This document shows positions 10,050-21,189 of a stretch of 64,000 nucleotides of DNA, piece after piece. A model generated the notes under the pieces. The model made no database searches, was not told the DNA's origin, and was given only the letters and a program-made list of their open reading frames with translations. A program made the position numbers and the translations under genes. This DNA is from Chaetoderma sp. LZ-2023a. Taxonomy: Eukaryota > Mollusca > Caudofoveata > Chaetodermatida > Chaetodermatidae. The stretch is taken from assembly GCA_034401795.1 (NCBI GenBank), contig CM067366.1, positions 82,924,116-82,988,115 of the forward strand, in the 5' to 3' direction. The number at the start of each line of letters is the position of its first letter. Position 1 is the first letter of the stretch.

Positions 10050-12285
10050 GATCCGGCTACAGCAGGACCCGGTCTGCCCAGGACTAAATATTCTGCGAAA
10101 AAATAATGTCCCGAAGCCATGTACCTATATAGAATTAGATGGCCCATTTGGCCCCTGCCCTCAGATTGACTCAAGAACAAAATAATTTGTTGCACTGTAG
10201 TCTACTAACTACAAGCTTCAAAATGATATGTGACATGACATTTGATAAAATTTATTTTCCGCCCACCATTTCCCCCACCCCTGCCCCTGGGGGTGATATC
10301 AAAATTCCAATGTGTCATGCACATCCCTGGCCATACACATGTATGTGTAATCATACTGAAAGTTTCAAGTTTCTATGTGAAATGGTCTAGGAGTTGCTTT
10401 ACAATCGATTGGTGCCCACTTTTGACCCTGCCCCTACCCTCAGTTTGACCCAAGATCAAAATAATTCCTTGTAGTGTAGTCTACTCATCATTGGCTTCAA
10501 AATGATATGTGACATGACCACCTTTGGAAAATTTTATTTTTTACCCCACATTTCCCACCCCCTGAGCCGTACCCCTGGGGTCATAGCAAGATTCCATAAG
10601 GGATATCAGAAGATAGCAAATAGATTAATTGTACATCACACGATATGATGGACCACCCGATAGTCTCATTTTGAAATTTGACAATCAAAACACCGATTCA
10701 AAATACCCATAGGGCAAGCATAGCTTGGAGACTGAACCATAAAGCCTTTCTGCCCAGGGGTAACCTGAAGTCATTGTAATGACAACTGGCACCCTGGAGC
10801 TAACCGAAAGGCAAATGGTCCAAACATAAGCAAAGTTCATAGTCTGATAAAAGAAGAAACATTTTCAAAAACAATCAGCATAATACATATTTGGATGTGA
10901 AATGGTCTAGGAGAAGTTACATTACAATCGATTGGCGGCCCCTTTTGACCCCGCCCCCCTACACTGTTTGACCCAAGATCAAAATAATACCTTGTACTGT
11001 AGTCTACTCATCATTGGCTTGAAAATGATATGTGACATGACCACCTTTAGATAAATTTAATTTTTTACCCACAGTCCCCACCCCCTGGGAGTCATAACAA
11101 AATTACAATGTGTCATGCACATCCCTGGCCATATGTGTAATCATCAGGGATGGGGTCAATTCCATTTTATCAATTCCAATTCCACCTCAATTCATTTTAT
11201 CAATTCCAATTCCATTTCCACATCAATTCATTTTATCAATTCCAATTCCACCCAGACAAGTTCAATTCCAATTCCATTTTATCAATTCCAAGTCCAATTC
11301 CATACCAATATTTACTTGAGATCAACATTGTTATATTTTAACCCTTTAATGCCCAAGATTGGCCAAGAAAAACTAGATTTATCATTAGCAAATGTCCATA
11401 TATAGCCAACAATGTTCAGTAAATCTATGACAAATATGACTGGAATTGAATTAGAATTTATCAATTCCGGTCAATTCAAATTATCAATTCCAAATCCAAT
11501 TCCAATTCCGGTGCCTTAGAAGTTATCAATTCCAATTCCGGTGTCTTAGAAGTTATCAATTCCAATTCCAAAGTCCTCAGATTTATCAATTCCAATTCCG
11601 GAATTGAATTGGAATTGACTGATCAATTCCAATTCCAATCGGAATTGACCCCAACCATGGTAATCATACCGAAAGTTTCAAGTTTCTATGTGAAATGGTC
11701 TAGGAGTTGAGTTACAATCGATTGGTGCCCACTTTTGACCCATCCCCCTCCCCCCCTACCCTCAGTTTGACCCAAGATCAAAATAATTCCTTGTATTGTA
11801 CTCTACTCATCATTGACTTCAAAATGATATGTGACATGACCACCTTTGGAAAATTTTTATTTTTTACCCCAATTTCCCACCCCCCCAGGGCCCTGGAGTC
11901 ATACAAAATTCAACAAGAGCTATCAGAAGATAGCAAATAGCTTACCTGTACTGTAAATTAATTGTCCATCACAGGATATGATGGACCACCGGAGTATCAT
12001 TTTGAAATTTGGCAATCAACATGCCGATTCAAAACACCCCCAGTATTACCCATTGGGCAAGCATAGCTTGGAGACTGAACCATAAAGTCTTTCTGCCCAG
12101 AAGTAACCTGAAGGCATTGTTCATTGTAATGACAACTGACAACCTGGGACTAACCGAAAGGCAAATGGTCCAAACATAAGCAAAGTTCATAGTCTGAAAA
12201 AAGAAGAAACATTTTCAAAAACAATCAGCATAATATATATTTGTATGTGAAATGGTTTAGGAGTTGCGTTACAGTCGATTGATGC
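10050..12285 (+). repeat. Tandemly repeated module, about 0.5 kb unit
   Basis: A unit beginning near TGGTCTAGGAGTTGC and TTACAATCGATTGG recurs at about 10384, 10907, 11695 and 12249. Each copy carries TTTGACCCAAGATCAAAATA and AATGATATGTGACATGACCA. Some copies end with GGCAAATGGTCCAAACATAA. Spacings are about 523, 788 and 554 bp. The long interval is explained by the 515-bp insertion at 11145-11659. No protein is encoded. It resembles the repeat at 18965-19675 only in the GTTGCATTACAATC start. Confidence 0.75.
11145..11659. mobile_element. hAT-type MITE whose interior is a TCAATTCC minisatellite
   Basis: The ends are CAGGGATGGGGTCAATTCC and the inverse of GGAATTGACCCCAACCATG (17 of 19 bases pair). 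It is flanked by an exact 8-bp duplication GTAATCAT (11137-11144 and 11660-11667). The interior is almost entirely variants of TCAATTCC and GGAATTGA. An unoccupied version of the site exists at 10347-10354 in a sister copy of the surrounding repeat, followed by the same downstream sequence. Starting CAGGG with 8-bp duplications is typical of hAT transposons. Confidence 0.85.
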
Positions 12286-13372
12286 CTACTCATCAAATCC
12301 ATTGAGACCTCTAGGCTCAAATAGGCACAAAAGCTTTATATAATAGCAAAAAGTTTTCTTTAACCAAATATTTTTAGTAGGCTTGCACGATTTTTGCTTT
12401 GAAACATTACGATTGATTTTATAAAAAAAATTGCGATTTTCGATTAAATCGTAGGTCCAAATTCCCAAAAGTATAAACCGGGTAACGTGACTTGTTTCTA
12501 GAAAAAGTTGAAATAAATGATACACAAATAGCACGAAATTAGAACACATTTTCATGCGATTAATTCTTACCATCCTACGTCTATGCTTAATGTATACCTT
12601 ATATCCATCATCGCGGGAGTGAAATTATTAATTGTGACCGCCTAAACATTGCGTATAGTTTAATAAACATTAATTATTTATTTCATCAAAATTTGAGATA
12701 AAATGTCGCCGAGAAAAAAATATAAATTACATGATGTATCAGCTTCCGCTTATAGCCTCCCTTTGTAGGACGAGTTTAGCTCATTACCGGAGCAACGCGA
12801 AGACACTAATATTAGTACTCAAGGTCTGCAGCAAAAGAAAGAAAATTATATGACGATTCGACGGAGTAACTAGCTGGTTTTCTCAATGACAAAGGTGTTA
12901 CCTCGCTATTGTTAGCTTGTTGATTGTAGCGATTTGTGTTGTGATTAGTAATTATTCGACACGTACATGGCACGGCGGGATATAAACACAATGAACACAG
13001 GCGTGAATCGATTCTAATTGTACTCATGTACTGATAAAATGCAACGGAAAAATACATACTTCAGATTTTTTAAAAACATGAAATTTTTTACGATTTTCCA
13101 ATTTTTCCTCAATTACATCGCAAAAATCGCGATTTTAAAAATAAATCGAACTTCACGATTAAATCGAAAAATCATGCAAGCCTAATTTGTAGGTCCATCT
13201 AATAAGGCCCATGATACTGCTAGCTTTATTGATTCTAATTTGAATGTGGTGATCAAGGGAGAGAGCCGAGTCAAAGATGACTCCGAGATCCTTTTCGTTG
13301 TGCACATGGTATAGGGCAAGCCTGGAAATACAGTGCCTGTCAAGGACATTGTCAGGCACCAAACTAGCAAAT
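12286..13372 (-). pseudogene. Non-LTR RT C-terminal fragment split by a hAT element
   Basis: From 13372 to 13193 the minus strand reads HNEKDLGVIFDSALSLDHHI and INKASSIMGLIRWTYK, the post-catalytic RT block of CR1-like LINEs. The hAT element at 12378-13184 interrupts it. On the far side (12369 downwards) the reading resumes with LVKENFLLLYKAFV, which is exactly what follows in intact LINEs. Skipping the insertion and one duplication copy keeps the frame across the junction. A stop follows soon after. Confidence 0.8.
12378..13184. mobile_element. hAT-like non-autonomous element A
   Basis: The ends are TAGGCTTGCACGATTTTT and AAAAATCATGCAAGCCTA (inverted), flanked by near-identical 8-bp duplications ATTTTTAG (12370-12377) and ATTTGTAG (13185-13192). 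It is 807 bp long. It contains ATTAATCG-like subterminal runs and an internal stretch (about 12560-12780) homologous to elements B (26460-28052) and D (51385-52548). No transposase is encoded. Confidence 0.85.
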
Positions 13373-14220
13373 GTCAGGCAGTCTTGCCGGTTCCTGACAT
13401 TTTGTTAGGTACAGATTTAAAGTCGCAGTAGTTGCAGTGTGCAAAAAAAGTGTTGCACATACAAGTGTTGATAAAGCCATAAAATATTCATCTACCTACC
13501 GTGCATAATGATCATTATGCCACATGTTTAGTTGCTTTTTGACATGTTTCTGATACATTCAAGTAAAGAACACTCTGAAGTAGAATAGTGTTGACAGGCA
13601 GAAAATTCTGAATGTCCGGTACTAAGTAGCTGGTGCCTGACAAAGTGTTGGACACTGTTGAAAGTTTGAATTGGAACCTCTACCAATGGATAACATTACA
13701 TTTATCATGGTGGAATTTTAACCATAGGGGGTCATAATATATATAGTAGTATAGGGATATGGAAGTAGTAGTGCGTTATTAGTCATTCCAGCCAAACTTA
13801 AGTTATGAAGCCTCCCCCCACCCCCAGCCCCTGTGATTTTAACATCCATGTTTTTGACCACATTTCCAGGCTTGTCAGATCTGATTGCAGGTCATCACAA
13901 TCAGATTATTGTCTATCCTGAAATAGTCCGCTTTTCACTGTTAGCTGGAGGTTTATAATTGCCTATTACGACTGCGGTGGGTGCTCCTATCAAGAGAATT
14001 ATACATTATACAAACAACATAAAACATCCCGAAAACATAATACACATGCAAAAACAGTGCGAATAGACAATGAATTCAGCAAAGGTCTTAACATCATTAT
14101 ACCTAGGAATATTGGGGCTTGATGATCACATTCGGTATTAACTTCAAGAGTAGCATAAGACATAATAAAATACACAATCCTCAAGAGAACCAGTGTTGAT
14201 TAAGGGTATGTATGAAAAGC
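13373..14220. other. Non-coding stretch with an imperfect inverted pair
   Basis: TGTCAAGGACATTGTCAGGCACC (near 13337-13359) and GGTGCCTGACAAAGTGTTGGACA (near 13634-13656) pair imperfectly and could be the ends of a small MITE of about 320 bp. Nothing else is recognisable. Confidence 0.35.
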
Positions 14221-14227
14221 GGATTTG

Positions 14228-14300
14228 TGGATTGTCCAATGTGGCGCTGTGGTGTAGCAATAGTGGTCTACTAGGTCAAGTTCGACTCCTAACCATACTT
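14228..14300 (+). other. tRNA-like promoter remnant, possible SINE head
   Basis: TGGTGTAGCAATAGTGG and, about 20 bases on, GGTCAAGTTCGACTCC resemble the A and B boxes of a tRNA-derived Pol III promoter. No SINE body follows, since a LINE fragment starts within 100 bases. The call is tentative. Confidence 0.3.
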
Positions 14301-14382
14301 AGCTATGGCTAACTAGAGTACCAGTCGAACTTCAGATAGTTAACTAGCTAGTCAACTATAGTCAACTGAGCACCCATCGTCC

Positions 14383-15083
14383 TATTGCACGATCCTTGTC
14401 TTTTCACGAAATCTAAGAATTTAAAACAATTAGCTCTCCCCAAAATGCAGGTAAATAATCAAGAAATTCACGAAGCACAATATGTCAAATTTCTCGGCGT
14501 CTATCTGGATAAAAGCTTAACCTGGGAGAAGCATATAGAAATAGTGAGATCCAAGGTAGCAAAGAACATCGGTATCATGCGCAGACTTAAGCCATATCTT
14601 CCCCCCTAATATTCTAAAAACGATCTATATTGTACACTGATCCTTCCACATATCACATATTGCAATGTAATATGGACTAACACGCATAAAACTAAACTAG
14701 CACATCTAAAATCACTACAAAAGCAGGCAATCAAATTATTCGCACAGCCAGCAGAGGGCCAGGATGTCTTTAAAACTTTAATGCTAAAATTTGAAGACAT
14801 CGGAGCTGTCCAACTATGCGCTATTTTAAGGGACTACCATAATGGCAATCTACTCTCCTCATTATCAAACCTTTTTATGAACAACTCCGATATACACTCG
14901 CACAACACACGAACTAAGAATAACTTACACCAAACCTATTACAGAACAATGACAGCGACACAAAAACCATCACACCAAGCAATACAACTCTGGAACAACA
15001 CAGATATAAATATACGCACACAAATTCTTACACAAAGCTCTTTTAAACAAAACATTAAAAAAATAATCTTAGAAAGATACTAA
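14383..15083 (+). pseudogene. Non-LTR RT C-terminal half
   Basis: The frame shows YVKFLGVYLDKSLTWEKHI and VAKNIGIMRRLKPYLP, the block after the catalytic motif of Jockey/CR1-type RT. A one-base break near 14609 leads to further LINE C-terminal sequence in other frames (LPHITYCNVIW-like), then HNTRTKNNLHQTYYRT and a final stop at 15083. A TAA-repeat tract begins about 150 bases downstream. The catalytic core and endonuclease are absent, so it is a 5'-truncated copy. Confidence 0.75.
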
Positions 15084-15235
15084 AAATCCAAACCAATGAC
15101 ATGAATGCAGAAGTCACCACCATGGCAGTACAAAAACTAGTATGTACCCAGTTGCCAGGATAACAACTAGAATGTAAAATACACATCTGCAATAATAATA
15201 ATGCATCCGTAATTGTTGATGTGGATGATGCAGTT

Positions 15236-15238
15236 GTG

Positions 15239-15308
<70 letters not shown>

Positions 15309-15366
15309 CTGCACCAAGAAATGTTGATACAAATTAGGCCGTATTATTATATATGACAATAATAAC

Positions 15367-15409
<43 letters not shown>

Positions 15410-15444
15410 TTGTAAACAGGATATGCATGTGTTTTCCCCATTCC

Positions 15445-15500
<56 letters not shown>

Positions 15501-15512
15501 TGTGTGTGTGTT
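15236..15512. repeat. Microsatellite cluster: (TAA)n, (TAA)n, (TG)n/(TGCG)n
   Basis: Two TAA tracts (about 15236-15306 and 15357-15409) and a TG/CGTG tract (about 15447-15512) lie close together downstream of a LINE 3' end. Confidence 0.95.
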
Positions 15513-16850
15513 AATTGTCTATTGTCTTAAATGTATACATGTAAATATTATATTATCTTCACCCATGATCCAACTATTACTGAATTATATGTTTATTATA
15601 TGTTAAATGTAAGGGGTCCACTGCTAAGCCTTTGGTGGACTGCCTGTTGTGTAAATGTAAAATCTATGTGTTATATGAAAATAAATAATTTTGAATCTTT
15701 GAATCTTTAAATAATTTTGAATCTTTGCCCTCCCACTACGTGCCCGTATCGAGTACCGTGCTTCCACGCCGTTGATGTTTGTGCTAAGTTCACGAAGCTT
15801 CATAAATATTAATGAACTGGGGTCAGTCAACTTGTGCCAATGAGAGTGCCAGATAAGAAATCAGGAAGTAATCAAATTTACACATGTGCGTAAACCAAAC
15901 TAGCGGGTTTTGTTACCAAAAACCAATCCACATATTTTCTGTTCATCAGATAACTTGTTTAGAGCAAAACTATTGCAAAATTTTGTAAGTGTCTCTTTCC
16001 AAATCAATGGCATCACGATCGCTGTTGTTTCTGTGATTATAAATTAGGTCACCAGACGATCTCTCACCTATCGTATGAAGTAGGCAGAAATCTGATCGGC
16101 TACCTCCAACCCACTAGCGTAATGTTACTTCACATAGCGAGAAATCACAGGTCTGCATGTACGGCCTCGAACAGCGTAGCTATGTGAGCGGGTGTATGTT
16201 AGTATGATGCCGAGCACCCAACCTCGGATCATATGGTTAGTGCGATATTTGCGTAAATTTCAAAATGTCGGCCACCGATCGCTTGCCACGAATAAATGCA
16301 TATAAAAGTGTAAATATTTTGCTAAATAACTTAGGTTTGATGAAATTATGCTTTCCCATTGTGTGTTAATGTTGCCAAGCCCATATTCCTTCCAACTTTA
16401 TGTCATATGGATGCTTTTTGACGTCTTAGCGGACAAAAATAATCAATTTTCGAAGGTCATCGAAACAGATGACAGAAAGGGTTACTAGAGACTGGTACCC
16501 GGCTCCAAATTTTCTGCAATAGTAATTCAAAAGGGAACTGGGAATCAACGAACTATAGTCGACTGCGATCAAGTTCGACTGGGCATAGCAACTGCGCATG
16601 ATCAGTAAACCAGCAAACTGACTATAGTTAGTGAGTCGACCTTGGCCTAGGTGTCACATCGTTCGTGTTCTTGTGAGATCTCCTATGTTAATTGGAGAGA
16701 GATAGCTCAGCATAGCATGAAGCTACGTATGGCTCTATGTTTAGATTGGTGTTAGTAGTGGATAGCAGGGACTATGGCCAGTAACAAACGTCGATGTCCG
16801 TTGGCGGAGATACACATATGCCAACGTATGACTGTGGTAGAAAGCAGGGG
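15513..16850. other. No gene or defined repeat recognised
   Basis: This is AT-rich sequence with only a short self-repeat near 15685-15725 (TTTTGAATCTTTGAATCTTT). No open frame of note is present. Confidence 0.5.
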
Positions 16851-16854
16851 ACTA

Positions 16855-17349
16855 GGTTAAACAGTATCACTATAACATCTGGTCTACAGTGGAATGAACA
16901 CATCAGCAACATTTTCAACAAAGCAAACCGGACCATCAGTTTCCTAAGGAGAAAGCTCAACATATAACATCTACAAGGATCAAAACCAATAGATATACAA
17001 AACCCTAGCTGTTCAATACGTACTCAGCAGATTCCAGAACAGATCGAGTGTAAGCAACATGTTGAATGCTCTTCAATGGCCATCACTCAAAGACCAGCTT
17101 AAATCTGCATGGCTTGCCATGATGTATAATATCGCCAACAATCAAGTGCACATCAACAAAGAGAACCGACTCATCCGACCAAAACCCTACTCGAAAAAAA
17201 TGCACCCCCTGTCATTCCAAGTCACCTCCTGTAGAAATGAGTACAGTAAAGAATTGTTCTTCCCATGTACCATCAGGGACTGGAATGCCTTAACAGCAGC
17301 TATGGTACAAACTGAGAGCCTTGACATATTTACGTCTCTCTCACAGTAA
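16855..17349 (+). pseudogene. Non-LTR RT C-terminal end
   Basis: The frame reads TSGLQWNEHISNIFNKANRT and ISFLRRKLNI in the first part. After frame breaks it gives LNALQWPSLKDQLKSAWLAM, then HPLSFQVTSCRNEYS and FFPCTIRDWNALTAAMVQTE. This is the conserved tail of Jockey/CR1-like LINE polyproteins (SFFPRTIRDWNxLP). It is a separate copy from the one at 14.4-15.1 kb and has no catalytic domain. Confidence 0.8.
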
Positions 17350-17519
17350 GCGCGGGGAATCTTGAGGGGGCTCAGTAATGTCAAAACCACAAAAGGTTTT
17401 TGTTTTTAACGTTGCAGTGCGCTCTCTACAGTAAGATACTAATCAACCTGTTGTTGATGGTGGCTACTAATTGGCCGAAGCAGAAGCAGAAGAAGCAGTA
17501 CTGTGGTGATGTGGTGATT

Positions 17520-18513
17520 CTGGCATGCTAATGTGAGGACAAACTTAGAAGCGTAATTGTGAGAGAAGAGGTAGCTGTAAGAACTAAGAGATGATTGGAC
17601 AAGAGGGAAAACGAGGTAACAAGGGGAGAACATGAACCTGCTGATGAACTGGCTACTATCACAAATGAATGTAAGAAATTGGAAGATATTGAAAAGTGTA
17701 ACCGTGAGCTAAAACTAAAGCTAACATCATCAGTCACAGCAAAGGTGAACAAACAAACAGGTATATCTGATCCAGATGATGCAAGCACTAGAATTCCAGT
17801 AAGTGAAAGATACAATGTCTACCTTACATGGTCAACATAAAAATGACAGAATAGATCATTTAGAAAGGTGGTTAGCTAATGAAAAACTAACTTCACAGAT
17901 AAGTAAATCTCAAGATAGTTGTAACTTCAACGTGTCTCCTGCCAACATATCTTCTGCCCTGACCAGGGACAGTTTCACAATGACAGGGAATGCCAGACCA
18001 GGGTCAAATCAGAACCTACGTGTGCAAGCAGAATTAGAAACAGCTAAACATATTCTAAAACCCCATTCATTCCAGTTATAGCATCAAATAGGGAGGTAGC
18101 AATTAGGGTCTATAGTTTAGGCCTGATCCCAACCATTGCACAAATTGCAATTGTAATCATAGATACAATTTTACCTCCACCAAACATGCAAAATAACAGA
18201 CAGAATAAATGGCAGTTTGGAAAGTGATTGGCACCACAAGAAAATAAAAGTAATGCTTTGGCACATCACCATGAACCCAGCTTACGCAAGATCGCAACAT
18301 CAATATATAACTCTACAATCATCTAAACAGGTTTCTGACAGAAAATTTAAACTTAAACCTAAACAGAAAGTTAAACTTAAACAGCAATTGCAAAGTATCG
18401 TATCAATAGCAATAAGCACTATTATAAAACAGGACATCAAGAACGGAATATGGGTGGTCGATACACTAATAAATTACAAAGGAATTGCACTATGCATCAG
18501 CAAGATACAATAA
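17520..18513 (+). pseudogene. Decayed open frames of unknown origin, possibly LINE ORF1
   Basis: Open pieces at about 17595-17840, 17803-18081 and 18217-18513 are Lys/Glu-rich (ELATITNECKKLEDIEKCNR) and suggest coiled coil. They follow a LINE tail and no known domain is visible. A LINE ORF1 remnant is the simplest guess. I do not recognise the protein. Confidence 0.3.
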
Positions 18514-18964
18514 ACGCATTACAATCGACTGGTGTTTCTCATTTGCATTCCTTTATGCGTATAGATGCATAAAATTTGCCCTGGGACGCATAAAGATGGA
18601 TCCCCTGCGACCCAGGGGATGCAAGGAGAATTCAGCACGAAAATCAGTAACATTACACTGTTGGGCTGGGGTGTTTGCCCTCAAAGAAAACCAGTGGCGG
18701 TATCACTAATTAAACAGGTTTAACTGAAATACTGGTTTAATGGGGTGGAATGATCGAAGATAATTTGAAATGTGAAAATATCTTGTTTTCCTTAGCTACA
18801 GTACATGCATTTAGCGATTTGACAACTGATGTAAATTGCCACGAAATTAGAATGGTAACTACGTACGACTGTCCACTTCGATGCTACAATCTTAAAATAG
18901 TAGATAAAATAAATAAAACTAGATTGTTTGGTCGATGACGCGTCATTGCAAATCCTCACATTCA

Positions 18965-19675
18965 GAGTTTTGAACTTTTAACCCTACCCCAAATCCCACC
19001 CCAGTGGTAGAGCCAAATGTAAATGTCCTTTTGCACTCCACGATCATATGCGTGACTCACATACCACATTTGGCTGAATTTCGCCCAACAGTGTCATGGG
19101 AGTTGCATTACAATCAATTTCATGACCTTTTGATCCCATCCCCCACCCCCTGGGGAGGGACCAAATGTAAATGTGCTCACTCCACGTTGATATGGGTAAC
19201 TCACATACTAAAAGGAAAAAACTACCTTGGTAGTAGGGGTGGGGGGGGGGGGGCCGCAGCAAAATGTAAATGGGCTCATATACTCCACATTGATATGCGT
19301 AACTCACATGCTAAATTTTGTTGACTTCTGTCCAACGGTTTCGGAGGGCCAAATGTAAATGGCCTCTTGCACTCCACAATCATATGGGTAACTCACATCC
19401 CAAATTTGGTTGCATTCCATCCAATGGTTTCAGAGGAGTTGCATTACAAGTTATTTAACTTTTGGTCCCCTGCCCCACCCGGCGTGGGTGGAGCCAATTG
19501 TAATATTGTCTTGCAAAGCGGAATCGTATGGGTAAGATACCAAATTTGGTTGAGTTCTACCCAATAGTTTGGGAGGAGATAGCTTGACGGACGGATGGAC
19601 AGACAGATGGATAGACGGACAGATGGATGGAGGTGATTACAATATCCCTGCCTTTTTTTTAAATGTGGGGATAAT
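18965..19675 (+). repeat. Five-unit tandem repeat ending in GGACGGAT-type run
   Basis: A motif CCAAATGTAAATG followed by ACTCCAC and ATATGGGTAACTCACAT recurs at about 19017, 19161, 19263, 19350 and 19493. The block ends with a (GGAC/GATG)-rich tract (19585-19635) and GATTACAATATCCCTGCC. It includes a G13 run (19241-19253). The GGACGGATGGACAGACAGAT ending resembles repeats common in mollusc genomes. Confidence 0.7.
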
Positions 19676-19679
19676 AAAC

Positions 19680-20824
19680 AAAGTCTGGTTCATGTGATGT
19701 CGTGAAATTAGCACCCTAACTGCTAAAATGGTGATTTTCATCACTTTTATTAGGTCACTATTTTCGAAAGCGTAGTAAAATATAACCCATGAAATGAAGA
19801 ACCCAGATATGAGAGCGAGTTTAGGACCCTCATAGAGTAGCGCAATACGGCTAGAGTTTGTGTAACCACCTACAGTATGATCAGATCTAGTAAATCACGT
19901 GTTTGTATTTGAGTATTTGGTATTCAGTAATACAATAAAGTGTCATTCGTGTCTACTCGGGTGAATGTCATTCAACATGTAAAGTTCTAAAGGGTAATCA
20001 TTTCCAGGAAATCGCATCTCAAGAATTCTCATGAAAAGCTGCCTGATTGGATATTTTTGGAGATGCTGTAATAAAGAGATTATGATAAATTGACAACATA
20101 AAAGCAATGATTCGCGGAAATCTAACTTAAATGTACTTAAATCAACACTCTGTAGTCTGACACATATACAAATATGCCCGTACAACAACACAATGTGATT
20201 CTAACCCCATCAACCAAAAAGTCACGTGATAAAAAATACTACGATTTACAGGAATTTCATTCATAAAATCAATAGTAGTGAATATCCGGTGGAAGAATTG
20301 ATTAACAAACAATCACATTATGCCTGCTCGTATTGGACAGTTTTTTTCTGTTTGAGAGGCTATAAGAGGTTTATTTTACAGCTGTAAATCTTTTATGTTT
20401 GCCAACATAAGAAGCGAACTTAGTGGTTTCCATTTCTTGGGCGTTCAACCAATTTTATTCTTCATTGCAAAGTGGGGTTGTTTTCGTAGCATGTTTCTTG
20501 GTTTCTTTGGTGGTATCATAATTAAAAATAGTACAAACTCGAATTGACAAAATGATTATTTGTTACAAAGAAATTCAAATTTTCAACTTATTCAATTTTA
20601 CCTTGAACTCGCAGAGCTTACATCATGTAACTTTCACTGCTGGCAAATCAAATTATATTTGCCGAGTGGCGTTCTAGGCTGATTTGTCGGGATTTCAACA
20701 ACACCCTTCGTTTCCATGGCTAATACTTATAGATGCCTGTATTTTATGGGCACTATTAACACATGGTTACCCACTAGATGATAAACTCAAGTCAAGAACA
20801 AACTAATTTAGGACTAATATAGTT
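19680..20824. other. No gene or defined repeat recognised
   Basis: AT-rich sequence with no supported coding frame. Confidence 0.5.
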
Positions 20825-20940
20825 AAAACAGTGATTTTTATTTTTAAAAGTGATATAGTTATGTATAGTAATATAGTATTCTATGATATGATACTATATT
20901 ACTATATCACTGTTTGAATATAAATCACTATTTTACCACT
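20825..20940. repeat. AT-rich inverted repeat
   Basis: The inner arms TATAGTAATATAGTAT (20864-20879) and ATACTATATTACTATA (20891-20906) are perfect. Weaker outer arms (AAAACAGTGATTTTTAT against the inverse of ATAAATCACTATTTT) extend the structure to about 115 bp. It may be a tiny MITE. Confidence 0.7.
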
Positions 20941-21057
20941 ATATTATTAATACATATACTATATTGGTCAGCAGTGCTATGAATGTGCTTTGAATAAATA
21001 ATTGTAAGTTTATACATTAACGTCTTGTTTTAGGCGTCTAAGTTCACTTCATCGAAA

Positions 21058-21185
21058 TGCACGCACGCACGAATGCACACACACATGCACGCATGCATGC
21101 ATGCACACACAGACACACACGCATGCATGCATGCACACCTACACGCATGCACGCACGCACGCACACCTACGCGCACGCATGCACC
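21058..21185. repeat. Alternating purine-pyrimidine tract (GCAT/CACA/CGCA)
   Basis: About 125 bases of ACGC, ATGC and ACAC steps form a Z-DNA-prone tract directly in front of a LINE endonuclease. The reading frame stays open through it (His/Ala/Cys/Thr-rich), so some ORF callers would fuse it to the LINE protein. There is no reason to think it is coding. Confidence 0.9.
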
Positions 21186-21189
21186 AGAT

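Noticed and set aside
11110..11405. Ser/Asn/Ile repeat protein
   Set aside because: Translation of the minisatellite interior of the hAT MITE.
11150..11650. CRISPR-like array
   Set aside because: Repeats are short, variable and without unique spacers; this is a eukaryotic minisatellite.
15114..15428. Leu/Tyr-rich open frame on the - strand
   Set aside because: It is translation of the TAA microsatellites.
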